From positions 1,116,001 to 1,180,000 of the forward strand of contig OZ245752.1 in NCBI GenBank assembly GCA_965227455.1: a DNA stretch of 64,000 nt. The letters run 5' to 3'. This document shows, one piece after another, positions 1 through 8,073 of this stretch (positions within the stretch are counted from its first letter, which is position 1; every line of letters begins with the position of its first letter). The notes beneath the pieces were generated by a model. That model was not told where the DNA came from. It did no database searches and saw nothing but the letters and a program-made list of their open reading frames with translations. The stretch is from JABDIP01 sp965227455 (GTDB lineage Bacteria > Pseudomonadota > Alphaproteobacteria > DSM-16000 > Inquilinaceae). Position numbers and translations under genes: made by a program.

Positions 1-342
1 AACGCGCCGATGGTGGTGGCCTATCGGGTCAATGCCCTGACCGCCTGGCTTGGCCGGCGGCTGATCAAGATCCCTTACGTGTCCTTGATGAACGTAGTGC
101 TGGGCCGCAAGGCGGTTCCGGAATACCTGCAGGAGGATTGCCGGCCCGAGGTCCTGGAGGCGGCGCTGGCAGAGCTGCTCGACGACCCGGACGCCGCTGC
201 GGCACAACGTCGCGACTGCGCCGAAGCGTCCCAATTGGCCGGCCTGGGCGGCCCACCGCCAAGCGATCGCGCCGCCGATGCGGTCCTGAAGGTGATCGGG
301 TGGCAAGCGTCGGAAGAGTCAGATGAGCGGCAGACTGGGTGA
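1..342 (+). CDS. lpxB: Lipid-A-disaccharide synthase, C-terminal part (5' end outside window)
   Basis: This is the last 113 codons of LpxB, the inner-membrane glycosyltransferase that joins UDP-2,3-diacylglucosamine and lipid X in lipid A synthesis. The frame is open from base 1, so the gene begins upstream. The segment MVVAYRVNALTAWLGRRLIK followed by PYVSLMNV and a PE-LQEDC motif matches the conserved C-terminal half of the family. The tail after about residue 85 is the usual variable helix. It converges on gltA across an inverted repeat. Identification is by recognition of the family motifs; confidence is high despite the truncation. Confidence 0.9.
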   Translation, partial: NAPMVVAYRVNALTAWLGRRLIKIPYVSLMNVVLGRKAVPEYLQEDCRPEVLEAALAELLDDPDAAAAQRRDCAEASQLAGLGGPPPSDRAADAVLKVIGWQASEESDERQTG

Positions 343-368
343 CCGGGTCGCGGTTTCTTCTCACTTGG

Positions 369-443
369 CGTCATTCCCGCGAACGCGGGAATCTCGATGG
401 GCAGCGCTAACCTCTCGAGGTTCCCGCATTCGCGGGAACGACG
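369..443. repeat. Palindromic repeat, CATTCCCGCGAA family, copy 1
   Basis: The two arms are inverted copies: the left begins CGTCATTCCCGCGAACGCGG and the right ends CCCGCATTCGCGGGAACGACG. Similar elements occur at 20361-20457 and 34832-34920. It lies between the convergent lpxB and gltA ends, so its RNA hairpin could act as a bidirectional terminator (inference). Confidence 0.8.
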
Positions 444-482
444 AATGGAAGGGAGACGTAGCGGTTTCCTACCCGCCGATGT

Positions 483-596
483 TCACATCGTGAAGTAGAT
501 AGCGACCGCCAACGCCAGACCCGCGACCATCGCCAGCAGCGCGTAACGCCCGGTGCGGGTCATCTGGAAGCGGTTGTCGTTGGCGGGGGCGGGCAC
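483..596 (-). CDS. Possible small membrane protein (37 residues)
   Basis: A short minus-strand frame downstream of gltA can start at a GTG and encodes VPAPANDNR followed by one hydrophobic helix, about residues 18-35, and stops after YFTM. Short proteins with an ANDNR motif before a single transmembrane helix are common in alphaproteobacteria, which is the main reason to list it. No convincing Shine-Dalgarno sequence was identified, and an upstream in-frame ATG at 734 would overlap gltA. Function unknown. Confidence 0.35.
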   Translation of the reverse strand: MPAPANDNRFQMTRTGRYALLAMVAGLALAVAIYFTM

Positions 597-684
597 GCGC
601 CGTAGCCGGGCCGACCGGGGCCGGTTGCTCCACGTCGCCCGCTTGCCGTGACGGGCGCCTCTGCGACGATGCTGGTCGGGCCTG

Positions 685-2016
685 CTAGCCACGCTGCTCC
701 GGCGGCACGAATTGCCGCATGGTCTGTCCGCCATAAAGCTGGCGGGGTCGTCCGATCTTCTGGACCGGATCCTCGATCATCTCCTTCCACTGTGCCACCC
801 AACCGACCGTCCTGGCCAGTGCGAACAGCACTGTGAACATGCTTGTCGGGAAACCCATCGCCCTGAGGATGATGCCGGAATAGAAATCGACGTTGGGATA
901 GAGCTTCTTCTCGACGAAATACTCGTCCTCCAGCGCGATGCGCTCCAGCTCCATCGCCAGATCCAGCAGCGGCTCGTTGGTCACGCCCAGCTCGCCCAGC
1001 ACGTCGTAGCAGGTCTGGCGCATCACCTTGGCGCGCGGGTCGTAGTTCTTGTAGACCCGATGGCCGAAGCCCATCAGCCGGAACTGATCGTCCCGGTCCT
1101 TGGCCTTCTTGACGTATTCCGCGACCCGGTCCTTGCTGCCGATCTCCTCCAGCATCTTCAGAACCGCCTCGTTGGCGCCGCCATGGGCCGGGCCCCATAG
1201 GGAGGCGATGCCGGCGGCGATGCAGGCGAACGGGTTCGCCCCGGAGGAGCCGGCCAACCGCACCGTCGAGGTCGACGCGTTCTGCTCATGGTCGGCGTGC
1301 AGGATGAAGATCTTGTCCATCGCCCGCTCAAGCACCGGATTGACCACGTAATCCTCTGCCGGCACCCCGAAGGTCATGCGCAGGAAATTGGCGGCATAGC
1401 TGCAATCGTTGCGCGGGTAGATGAAGGGCTGGCCGATGGAATATTTGTAGGCCATGGCGGCGATGGTCGGCATCTTGGCAATCAGCCGGTGCGAGGCGAT
1501 CACCCGCTGGGCCGGATCGTTGATGTCGGTACTGTCGTGATAGAAGGAGGACAGGGCGCCGACCACCCCGACCATGATGGCCATCGGATGCGCGTCGCGG
1601 CGGAAGCCGCGATAGAAGTTCATCAGCTGCTCGTGGACCATGGTGTGGTAGGTGATGGTCCGCTCGAAACTGGCCTTCTCCTCGACCTTCGGCAGGTCGC
1701 CGTAGAGCAGCAGGTAGCAGACCTCCATGAAGTCGCTGTGCTCGGCCAGGTCGTCGATCGAATAGCCGCGATGCAGCAATACGCCCTCATCGCCGTCGAT
1801 ATAGGTAATGCCGCTGTCACAGGAGGCGGTGGAGGTATAGCCGGGATCGTAGGTGAACATGCCGGTTTCGGCATATAGCTTGCGGATATCGACGACCCGG
1901 GGCCCGACCGATCCCCCCATCACGGGAAAGGTATAGCTCTCGCCTGTCGCATTGTCGGTCAGGGTCACGGTGTCGTTGGCCGTGTTGGTCGAAGCGACAG
2001 GCTTGTCCTGATCCAT
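685..2016 (-). CDS. gltA: Citrate synthase (type II, TCA cycle)
   Basis: The 443-residue product condenses oxaloacetate with acetyl-CoA in the cytoplasm. It has the type II layout: an N-terminal beta domain (residues about 15-60, with the TFPVMGGSVGPRVVDIRKLY stretch) and a helical citrate synthase domain. Active-site motifs are visible: HADHEQNASTSTVR, GPAHGGANEA with its catalytic His, MGFGHRVYKNYDPRA with the second His, and NVDFYSG with the catalytic Asp. The start MDQDKP at 2016 is chosen over an ATG at 2076 because AAGGA lies about 8 bases before it and the upstream 20 residues are non-family. It precedes gltX by position but is transcribed in the same direction after it, 111 bases apart. 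Confidence 0.97.
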   Translation of the reverse strand: MDQDKPVASTNTANDTVTLTDNATGESYTFPVMGGSVGPRVVDIRKLYAETGMFTYDPGYTSTASCDSGITYIDGDEGVLLHRGYSIDDLAEHSDFMEVCYLLLYGDLPKVEEKASFERTITYHTMVHEQLMNFYRGFRRDAHPMAIMVGVVGALSSFYHDSTDINDPAQRVIASHRLIAKMPTIAAMAYKYSIGQPFIYPRNDCSYAANFLRMTFGVPAEDYVVNPVLERAMDKIFILHADHEQNASTSTVRLAGSSGANPFACIAAGIASLWGPAHGGANEAVLKMLEEIGSKDRVAEYVKKAKDRDDQFRLMGFGHRVYKNYDPRAKVMRQTCYDVLGELGVTNEPLLDLAMELERIALEDEYFVEKKLYPNVDFYSGIILRAMGFPTSMFTVLFALARTVGWVAQWKEMIEDPVQKIGRPRQLYGGQTMRQFVPPEQRG

Positions 2017-2127
2017 TGGGATGTCCTTGTAATTGTGCGAAGGGGTGCCAAGCCGGGCACCTCGGGCGTGCCTCAAGAATAGTTCCCAGGGGGGTCAATA
2101 GCAACGCAACCCCCCGTTATCCGCGTG

Positions 2128-3552
2128 TCAACCGCCGCGATTTCCGGTGGCATCGGCCAGGCGGGCGAGGGACTCGTCCCGCCCCAGCACCGCCGCGACC
2201 TCGAATATTCCCGGAGAGACGGTGGAGCCGGTCAGCGCCGCCCGCAGCGGCTGCGCCACCTTTCCCAGCTTCAGCGCCTCGGCCTCGGCGATCTCCCGGA
2301 CCGCTGCCTCGATCCCCGCCTCGTCCCATTCGGCGATCTCCGAGAGGGCGGTGGCGACCCGCTCGAGCAGTCCTGCGGCATCGCCGGAGACCAGACCGGC
2401 CGCCTTCTCGGTCAGTTCGAGCGGCCGCTGACGAACGTAGAATGCGGCATTTTCAGTGAGTTCGTTCAAGGTCTTCGTGCGTTGCTTGAGCCCGTCCATG
2501 CCGGCCTGGAGCCGGGCGCGATCGTCCTCGCCGAGGTCGCGGCCCACCGCCTCGGCCAGGCGCGGCGCGATCAGATCCACCAGCACCGCATCCTCGGTGC
2601 CACGGATGTAGACCCCGTTCAGGTTTTCCAGCTTGGCGAAATCGAAGCGGGCGGCGGATTTGCCCATGCCGTCGAAATCGAACCACTGAATTGCCTGCTC
2701 GGTGGAGAAGACCTCGTCGTCGCCATGGGCCCAGCCCAGCCGCACCAGGTAGTTGCGCAGGGCCGCCGGCAGATAGCCCTGGTCGCGGAATGCCTCCAGC
2801 CCGGTGGCGCCGTGGCGCTTGGAGTATTTCGCCCCGTCGGGCCCGTGGATCAGGGGCACGTGTCCGAACACGGGTGCCGCGGCCTCCAGAGCGTTGAACA
2901 GCTGCAGCTGGCGGAAGGCGTTGGTCAGATGGTCGTCGCCGCGGATCACATGGGTGACGCCCATCTCGATATCGTCGACCACGACGGCCAGCATGTAGGT
3001 CGGCGTGCCGTCGGCGCGCAGCAGCACCATGTCGTCCAACTGGTCGTTGGCGACGGTCACCGGCCCCTGGACCGCATCCTCGATGGTCGTCGAGCCGTCC
3101 TGCGGCGCCTTGAAGCGCACCACCGGCGGCACGCCCTCCGGCGCCTCCGACGGATCGCGGTCGCGCCAGCGGCCGTCATAGCGCTGCGGTCGGCCCTCGC
3201 GCCGCGCCGCCTCCCGCATCTCGGCCAGCTCTTCCTTGGTGCAATAGCAGTGATATGCCAGGCCCTTGTCCAGCAGCCGCTGTGCCGCCGCCGCGTGGTG
3301 GTCCCGCCTGGAGAATTGCGAGACCGGCTCGCCGTCCCAGTCCAGCCCGAGCCAGGCCATGCCGTCGCGGATCGCCCGGATCGCGTCTTCGGTCGACCGC
3401 GCCCGGTCGGTATCCTCGATCCGCAGCAGGAAGCGGCCGCCGTGATGACGGGCGAAGAGCCAGTTGAACAGAGCCGTGCGGGCACCGCCGATATGCAGAT
3501 AGCCGGTCGGCGAGGGTGCGAAGCGGGTGACGACGGTGTCGGGTGGGGGCAT
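2128..3552 (-). CDS. gltX: Glutamyl-tRNA synthetase
   Basis: This class I aminoacyl-tRNA synthetase of 474 residues charges tRNA-Glu. The HIGH motif appears as TGYLHIGGARTALFNW (His20) and the KMSKS loop as KYSKRHGA near residue 240. The catalytic Rossmann half covers roughly residues 5-320 and the helical anticodon-binding half 330-474. The start MPPPDTVVTRFAPSPTG at 3552 fits the family length; an ATG at 3606 would add 18 low-similarity residues. Only one gltX is in the window, so whether it also charges tRNA-Gln, as in many alphaproteobacteria, cannot be decided here. Confidence 0.96.
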   Translation of the reverse strand: MPPPDTVVTRFAPSPTGYLHIGGARTALFNWLFARHHGGRFLLRIEDTDRARSTEDAIRAIRDGMAWLGLDWDGEPVSQFSRRDHHAAAAQRLLDKGLAYHCYCTKEELAEMREAARREGRPQRYDGRWRDRDPSEAPEGVPPVVRFKAPQDGSTTIEDAVQGPVTVANDQLDDMVLLRADGTPTYMLAVVVDDIEMGVTHVIRGDDHLTNAFRQLQLFNALEAAAPVFGHVPLIHGPDGAKYSKRHGATGLEAFRDQGYLPAALRNYLVRLGWAHGDDEVFSTEQAIQWFDFDGMGKSAARFDFAKLENLNGVYIRGTEDAVLVDLIAPRLAEAVGRDLGEDDRARLQAGMDGLKQRTKTLNELTENAAFYVRQRPLELTEKAAGLVSGDAAGLLERVATALSEIAEWDEAGIEAAVREIAEAEALKLGKVAQPLRAALTGSTVSPGIFEVAAVLGRDESLARLADATGNRGG

Positions 3553-3683
3553 GGAGGGCGGCCGGATGGTTGGGAAGCGTGCCGGAGGGGCGCGGTTGCA
3601 TAGCACACCGGTCCCATTGATGCCTACCGCACCCGGATGGTTTCATGCCACCATCGAAGGCATGAAGAAGAGCCGATAAACGG

Positions 3684-3968
3684 ATGACATGGATGCGAAA
3701 AGCGTGGATCTACGCCGCTCTGATCGCGGCGATTGCGGGCTGCCAGACCCAGACCTCGAACACCGAGCCCGATGCTCTGGCCAGCTGCCGGGCGCGGGGC
3801 GGCGAAGTGGTGGAGGTCTGCACCGTCCGCCGCATCGTCTTCGACTGCGTCACCTGGGGCTTCAGCTGTCGCGGCGCTGAGATGGATCACGACGGCTGGT
3901 GTGCCATGCCGGAGGAGCCGCAGTCGACGGGCTGGAACCCGCGGGATCAGTTCTGCAACCAGCCGTGA
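3684..3968 (+). CDS. Small cysteine-rich putative lipoprotein
   Basis: A 94-residue protein begins MTWMRKAWIYAALIAAIAGC: basic n-region, hydrophobic core and an AIAGC lipobox with Cys20, as expected for lipidation after signal peptidase II cleavage. The mature part holds six further cysteines (35, 46, 55, 62, 73, 91), which could form three disulfides in the periplasm. Start choice is uncertain; MRKAW at 3693 would also leave a complete signal peptide. It is divergent from gltX and not obviously linked to the copper oxidase gene that follows. No family was recognised. Confidence 0.6.
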   Translation: MTWMRKAWIYAALIAAIAGCQTQTSNTEPDALASCRARGGEVVEVCTVRRIVFDCVTWGFSCRGAEMDHDGWCAMPEEPQSTGWNPRDQFCNQP

Positions 3969-4272
3969 GCGCCTGGCAGCCGATGATTGGGTGTCAACGC
4001 TGGCCGATAGTACTGGCACATCGGGTCTGACCGTCCCCCGGCGCCAGGGAACTCTGGCAGGGGCGCCTCGTAGGCCGGCCCTTCATTTCATGCGAACCAG
4101 TCAGATCGTCGTGAGCGACCCCCGACCACGCTCCTGTTGGAACGAACCTGACACCCAGGGTCCATCGATTCCGGGAATCCGACTTTTCGATACCTCTTCT
4201 GGTTAATTTTAATGTACAATTTTCTCTTTATTTAGTGTCAATTTTATTTATCGAATTTGAGAGAGCTGGCGA
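3969..4272 (+). promoter_or_regulatory. Intergenic leader of the copper oxidase gene, AT-rich at its end
   Basis: About 300 bases hold no supported gene. The last 70 bases (4195-4262) are strikingly AT-rich against a GC-rich background, with runs such as GGTTAATTTTAATGTACAAT. This is where a promoter for the large downstream gene would lie. I cannot define -35 and -10 boxes with confidence. Confidence 0.4.
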
Positions 4273-7200
4273 ATGCCAGTGATGGAGGCGATTATGCCAT
4301 CAGTGATAGAGCAGTGGTTGATCACCGGAAAAGTCATCGACGAATCCACAGAACAGTCCGGTTGCGGTTTCGAGGTTCGGATCTACGACAAAGACATCAG
4401 CGCGGATCAATACCTGGGAAGTACTTACACCGATGAGTTGGGCCGATTCCGGTTTACGTTTTCCCTGGCCGATTTCGAAGAGAATTATTGGAATTTCTGG
4501 GGTATCAGCATCAATTTCGGGGAACGCCGTCCCGACCTCTATTTCAAGGTCTACTACCACGGCGCATTGGTCGCAGACCTGAGCAGCGAGCTGTTCCTGA
4601 ACCTGAAAGATAAAGAACTCGAGGTGCTGTTGGCGGTCCCGTTTCCCGCCGAGGCGCTGGCCGGGGCATGCGTCATCCAGGATGCCTACCTCAAGATCGA
4701 GCCCGTACTCGACTATTCCCCGGTAAATCCGGAGGAGGGCGGTGGCTACACCTATCGCCGGGATTGCTTCCGCCGGCCGGGGCACGAAGACGGAACCATC
4801 AGCGAGGACGAGGCCGATCTGAAGAAGTTCACCGCGTTGGTCTACCGCCAGTATACGGACGATACCTACACGACGATGGTGCCCGACAAGTTGATCGTCA
4901 GCGACATCTCGGAGCCCTCGGTCGCACGCCGAATCCCGACGGTGATCTATACGCAGCCGGGGCGCCGGCTACGGATTCACGTCCTCAACGGCGACAATGA
5001 GCCGCACAGCCTTCACATGCACGGCCTGCGATACGGGATCGATTCCGACGGCGCCCATCCCCTGGGCGTGACCGACAAGAACGGCGTTCGCAGCGATGCA
5101 ATCTGCCCCGGCCAGAGCTTCACGTATGAGTACGACGTCACGCTCGAGATGACCGGGTGCTGGCCATTCCATGACCATCACAAATCGCTCGGCGAAATGG
5201 CCAGGATCGGCCTGATCGGCGGCGTGGTGGTCCGCGACCCCTGTTGGCCCCAGGTCGACCTGGAGGTGCCGATCTTCATGCACGTGATGGCGGGACGGCG
5301 GGCTGCTCCTCTGTTCGACAGCCTCGACATCCTCCCCGGCGGTAGCTGGGCCCGGACTTTCGATACGGCGGGGCCGTACCACTACGAGTGCTTCTACCAC
5401 GGGGTCATGCAGGCCTCGATTACGGTCGAAGCCGGAGGTGCGGCGAGCGAAACCGTTACCATCTCGGACCACGCCTTCACGCCTGCCGACATCACCATCG
5501 CGCCGGGCGCGACGGTGACGTGGAACAACACCGGCGCCTCGACCCATACGGTCACCGAGAACGGCGACTCCGCCTCCAACACGTCGATGTCGATCAATGG
5601 CAGGTCTCACGCCGGCAATACCCCGGTAATCGAGATGAATTCGGGCGAGAAGATCCGCTGGTACGTGTTCAACCACGACTTCGGCCAGGGCTGGCACAAC
5701 TTCCATGCCCATGCATCCCACTGGAGCTTCGGTGGGCTGCACATCGACAACCAATCGATCGGGCCCGCGGAGTCGTTCGTGGTCAACACGGTGGCGCCGC
5801 CTGTCGTGCTGCCGCCCTGCGATGAAGAGCACAAGGACGGCCCCGGGCAGGAGTACGACCTCGCGTCGCTGCATCCGGTCCACTGTCATGTGGAATCGCA
5901 CGTGATGTCCGGCATGGTGTGCCTCATCCGCGTCAAGCAAACGGCTTTCCTTACCGATGCCTATGTCAACGCATTGCGATTCCCCCTGCCGCTCGATCCG
6001 GGCACGTTCTCCTGTCCGGACCCGGCGCCACCGGATCTCTGCGTGGATGATACGGATTCCGGCTCGTGGCAAACGCTCGCTCCCTCACCCGCCTTCGCCG
6101 TGCACGCGGCAGTCCTGCGCACCGGCAAGGTGATCATGTGGTCCGGGCATGCCGAGTTGGGGCCCGCCTACGGTACCGTCACGGCTCTCTACGATCCCGC
6201 CGCCGACACTTACAGCACCGTGCCTTTCACCGATGATGACGATCTGTTCTGCGCCGGCCACACCTTCCTTCCCGACGGACGGCTGATCGCGGGCGGCGGC
6301 GCCGATCAGGGAATGGTGGATTCGACCCACATCTTCGATCCGACGACGGAGACGTGGTCGCACCTTCCGACCGGGCAGATGAACGATTTCCGCTGGTATC
6401 CGACGATGGTCGCCATGAACGACGGTCGGACCGCTATTCTGTCCGGCACGCCGGGGGGCGCCGCCGTCGAGGAAATCGAGGTCATCAACATGTCGGACCC
6501 GGCGCCTGCCTGGCAGATTGTCACGGGCGGCACCAAGGGATTTTCAGGATTATACCCCGGCTTCCACTGGCTGCCGTCCGGCGGCATGTTCTTCACGCGC
6601 ACTGGCTGGAACAGCCATACGCCGGCAACCAGCGACGTATCTCTATTTAGCTTTACTGGGCCAACCGCCGGAAGCTGGACAGATCTCGCTCCGATGGCTT
6701 TTCCCGACCGCAAGGAAGGCGCCTCGGTCCTGCTCATCGACGACACGGGTCCGGCGCCCGTGGCAAGGGTCTTCGTGGCTGGTGGTCGGGCGCCGGGCCA
6801 ACCGGCGATCAAGGAATGCGAGATCATCGACATCTCCGACCCCGCCACCACGCCCGGATGGGTCCAGACGGCCGACATGGCCAATGTCCGCATCGGCGTG
6901 GCTTGCATCGCCCTGCCGAACGGAAAGGTCATGGTCGTCGGAGGGCGCCAGACCTCGGGCCGTTTCGACACGTCACCCGTATTCGTACTCGTCGGCGAGA
7001 TCTACGACCCGGCAACCGACAGTTGGGCCGTCACTCCGCCGATGACCGACGGCCGCCAGTATCACTCGTCGGTCGTGTTGCTGCCGGATGCGCGCGTCTT
7101 CGCGTCGGGAGGTGTGGACGCTTCTCTCGGCTTCGGCGCTGCCCGAAATCAGCAGACTGCGGAAGCCTACTCGCCGGAGTATCTGACCTTGGGTACGCGA

Positions 7201-7491
7201 CCCGTCGTGACCGCCGCTCCGGCTTCGGCCGCGCACGGCGCCACGGTGACGGTCGACACGCCTTCCGCCGCGGACATCGCCAGTGTCTGTCTCATCGCCC
7301 CGGGAGCCGCGACGCACCATACCGACACCCATCAGCGCTACATCAAGATTGCATTCAGCCAAACCGCCGCCACTCAGATCAGCATTGAGATCCCGTCCAG
7401 CAATGACGTTGCTCCGCCGGGCTACTACATGCTGTTCCTTGTGGACAGCGCCGGAGCCCCTTCAGTCGCACACTTCATGCAAGTGGCCTGA
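4273..7491 (+). CDS. Multicopper oxidase fused to a copper radical (galactose/glyoxal oxidase-like) oxidase
   Basis: This 1072-residue protein joins two copper enzymes. Residues about 10-115 form a transthyretin-like beta domain. Residues about 185-590 are a multicopper oxidase with all four copper motifs: HSLHMHG (His248, His250), HDHH (His300, His302), HNFHAH (His475, His478, His480) and HCHVESHVMSGM (His537, Cys538, His539, His543, Met548). Between motifs II and III lie two cupredoxin half-domains (Cys373/His376/Met379, then His425). Residues about 600-1072 are a Kelch propeller plus C-terminal beta domain with the copper radical oxidase residues: Cys660 in FCAGH, Tyr709 in RWYPT, Tyr930-His931 in RQYHSS and His1015. 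The family makes H2O2 from alcohols or aldehydes; the MCO reduces O2 to water. No signal peptide is visible. Start may be the ATG at 4294, which has GGAGG five bases upstream. The substrate is unknown. Confidence 0.9.
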   Translation: MPVMEAIMPSVIEQWLITGKVIDESTEQSGCGFEVRIYDKDISADQYLGSTYTDELGRFRFTFSLADFEENYWNFWGISINFGERRPDLYFKVYYHGALVADLSSELFLNLKDKELEVLLAVPFPAEALAGACVIQDAYLKIEPVLDYSPVNPEEGGGYTYRRDCFRRPGHEDGTISEDEADLKKFTALVYRQYTDDTYTTMVPDKLIVSDISEPSVARRIPTVIYTQPGRRLRIHVLNGDNEPHSLHMHGLRYGIDSDGAHPLGVTDKNGVRSDAICPGQSFTYEYDVTLEMTGCWPFHDHHKSLGEMARIGLIGGVVVRDPCWPQVDLEVPIFMHVMAGRRAAPLFDSLDILPGGSWARTFDTAGPYHYECFYHGVMQASITVEAGGAASETVTISDHAFTPADITIAPGATVTWNNTGASTHTVTENGDSASNTSMSINGRSHAGNTPVIEMNSGEKIRWYVFNHDFGQGWHNFHAHASHWSFGGLHIDNQSIGPAESFVVNTVAPPVVLPPCDEEHKDGPGQEYDLASLHPVHCHVESHVMSGMVCLIRVKQTAFLTDAYVNALRFPLPLDPGTFSCPDPAPPDLCVDDTDSGSWQTLAPSPAFAVHAAVLRTGKVIMWSGHAELGPAYGTVTALYDPAADTYSTVPFTDDDDLFCAGHTFLPDGRLIAGGGADQGMVDSTHIFDPTTETWSHLPTGQMNDFRWYPTMVAMNDGRTAILSGTPGGAAVEEIEVINMSDPAPAWQIVTGGTKGFSGLYPGFHWLPSGGMFFTRTGWNSHTPATSDVSLFSFTGPTAGSWTDLAPMAFPDRKEGASVLLIDDTGPAPVARVFVAGGRAPGQPAIKECEIIDISDPATTPGWVQTADMANVRIGVACIALPNGKVMVVGGRQTSGRFDTSPVFVLVGEIYDPATDSWAVTPPMTDGRQYHSSVVLLPDARVFASGGVDASLGFGAARNQQTAEAYSPEYLTLGTRPVVTAAPASAAHGATVTVDTPSAADIASVCLIAPGAATHHTDTHQRYIKIAFSQTAATQISIEIPSSNDVAPPGYYMLFLVDSAGAPSVAHFMQVA

Positions 7492-7500
7492 AGACGCCAC

Positions 7501-7555
7501 GTCGGGGCGGCGTGCCGAGGTCGGCGATTTTCCGATGGCCTCGGCACGCCCCGAC
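7501..7555 (+). terminator. Hairpin downstream of the copper oxidase fusion
   Basis: GTCGGGGCGGCGTGCCGAGG and CCTCGGCACGCCCCGAC are inverted copies except for a 3-base insertion in the left arm, with an 18-base loop. It starts ten bases after the stop codon. No T-run follows, so intrinsic termination is plausible but unproven. Confidence 0.45.
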
Positions 7556-7655
7556 CGAAAAGCCTCCAAACCCACAGTGGCAGTACCGCAATCAGCCGTA
7601 AGCGCTTAGCCGGACTGACAGACAGCGCCCTCTGCAACCCAGCAGATATGCGCCG

Positions 7656-8033
7656 TCAGCCGGCGCCCGAGAGGTCCTGGGCCAGCATCAGCGCGTTTCC
7701 GTCAGGGTCGAAGAAGGTCGCTGTGCTGACCATGCCCTCGGCCACCATGGTCTCGCCGTCGAACCGGACGCCGGCCGTTTCGAGGTCCTTTCGCGCCGTA
7801 TCGATATCCGAGACACCGAACACCGGAACCGTATTTCCCGGCGCCGGCTCGGTCTGCTCCCCCAGCCCCAGAGTCACGCCGTCGGTCATCGTCGCCAGCT
7901 CGCTCCAGCCGGCTTCGTCGAAGTGATGGAGAAGTTCGAAGCCCAGCATTTCGCCATACCACCGGGCGCTGGCGTGGCGATCCCGCACGGACAGGGCGAT
8001 GGTGATCGTGTTGTCCAACGTTACGACTGGCAT
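7656..8033 (-). CDS. VOC (glyoxalase/bleomycin-resistance fold) family protein
   Basis: This 125-residue protein has the paired beta-alpha-beta-beta-beta modules of the vicinal oxygen chelate superfamily: an N-terminal SVRDRHASARWYGEMLGFEL segment and a C-terminal FFDPDGNALMLAQ segment typical of the metal-binding last strand. The substrate cannot be read from sequence; VOC proteins include glyoxalases, dioxygenases and drug-binding proteins. It is divergent from an HxlR-like regulator whose probable operator sits in the 40-base gap, so it is likely the regulated partner (inference). Confidence 0.8.
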   Translation of the reverse strand: MPVVTLDNTITIALSVRDRHASARWYGEMLGFELLHHFDEAGWSELATMTDGVTLGLGEQTEPAPGNTVPVFGVSDIDTARKDLETAGVRFDGETMVAEGMVSTATFFDPDGNALMLAQDLSGAG

Positions 8034-8056
8034 GGCGCTTCCTTCTGGTCAGAAAA

Positions 8057-8069
8057 TATAGTAACTATA
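8057..8069. promoter_or_regulatory. Candidate operator TATAGT-A-ACTATA
   Basis: A perfect 6+1+6 palindrome lies in the 40-base space between the divergent VOC gene and the HxlR-like regulator, four bases before the regulator ATG. MarR/HxlR-type repressors bind such short AT-rich palindromes. Its position suits autoregulation and control of the VOC gene; this is inferred. Confidence 0.5.
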
Positions 8070-8073
8070 CTTT

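Noticed and set aside
2125..3603. 492-codon plus-strand open frame opposite gltX
   Set aside because: It mirrors gltX codon for codon in a GC-rich genome; no motifs, and gltX is unmistakable.
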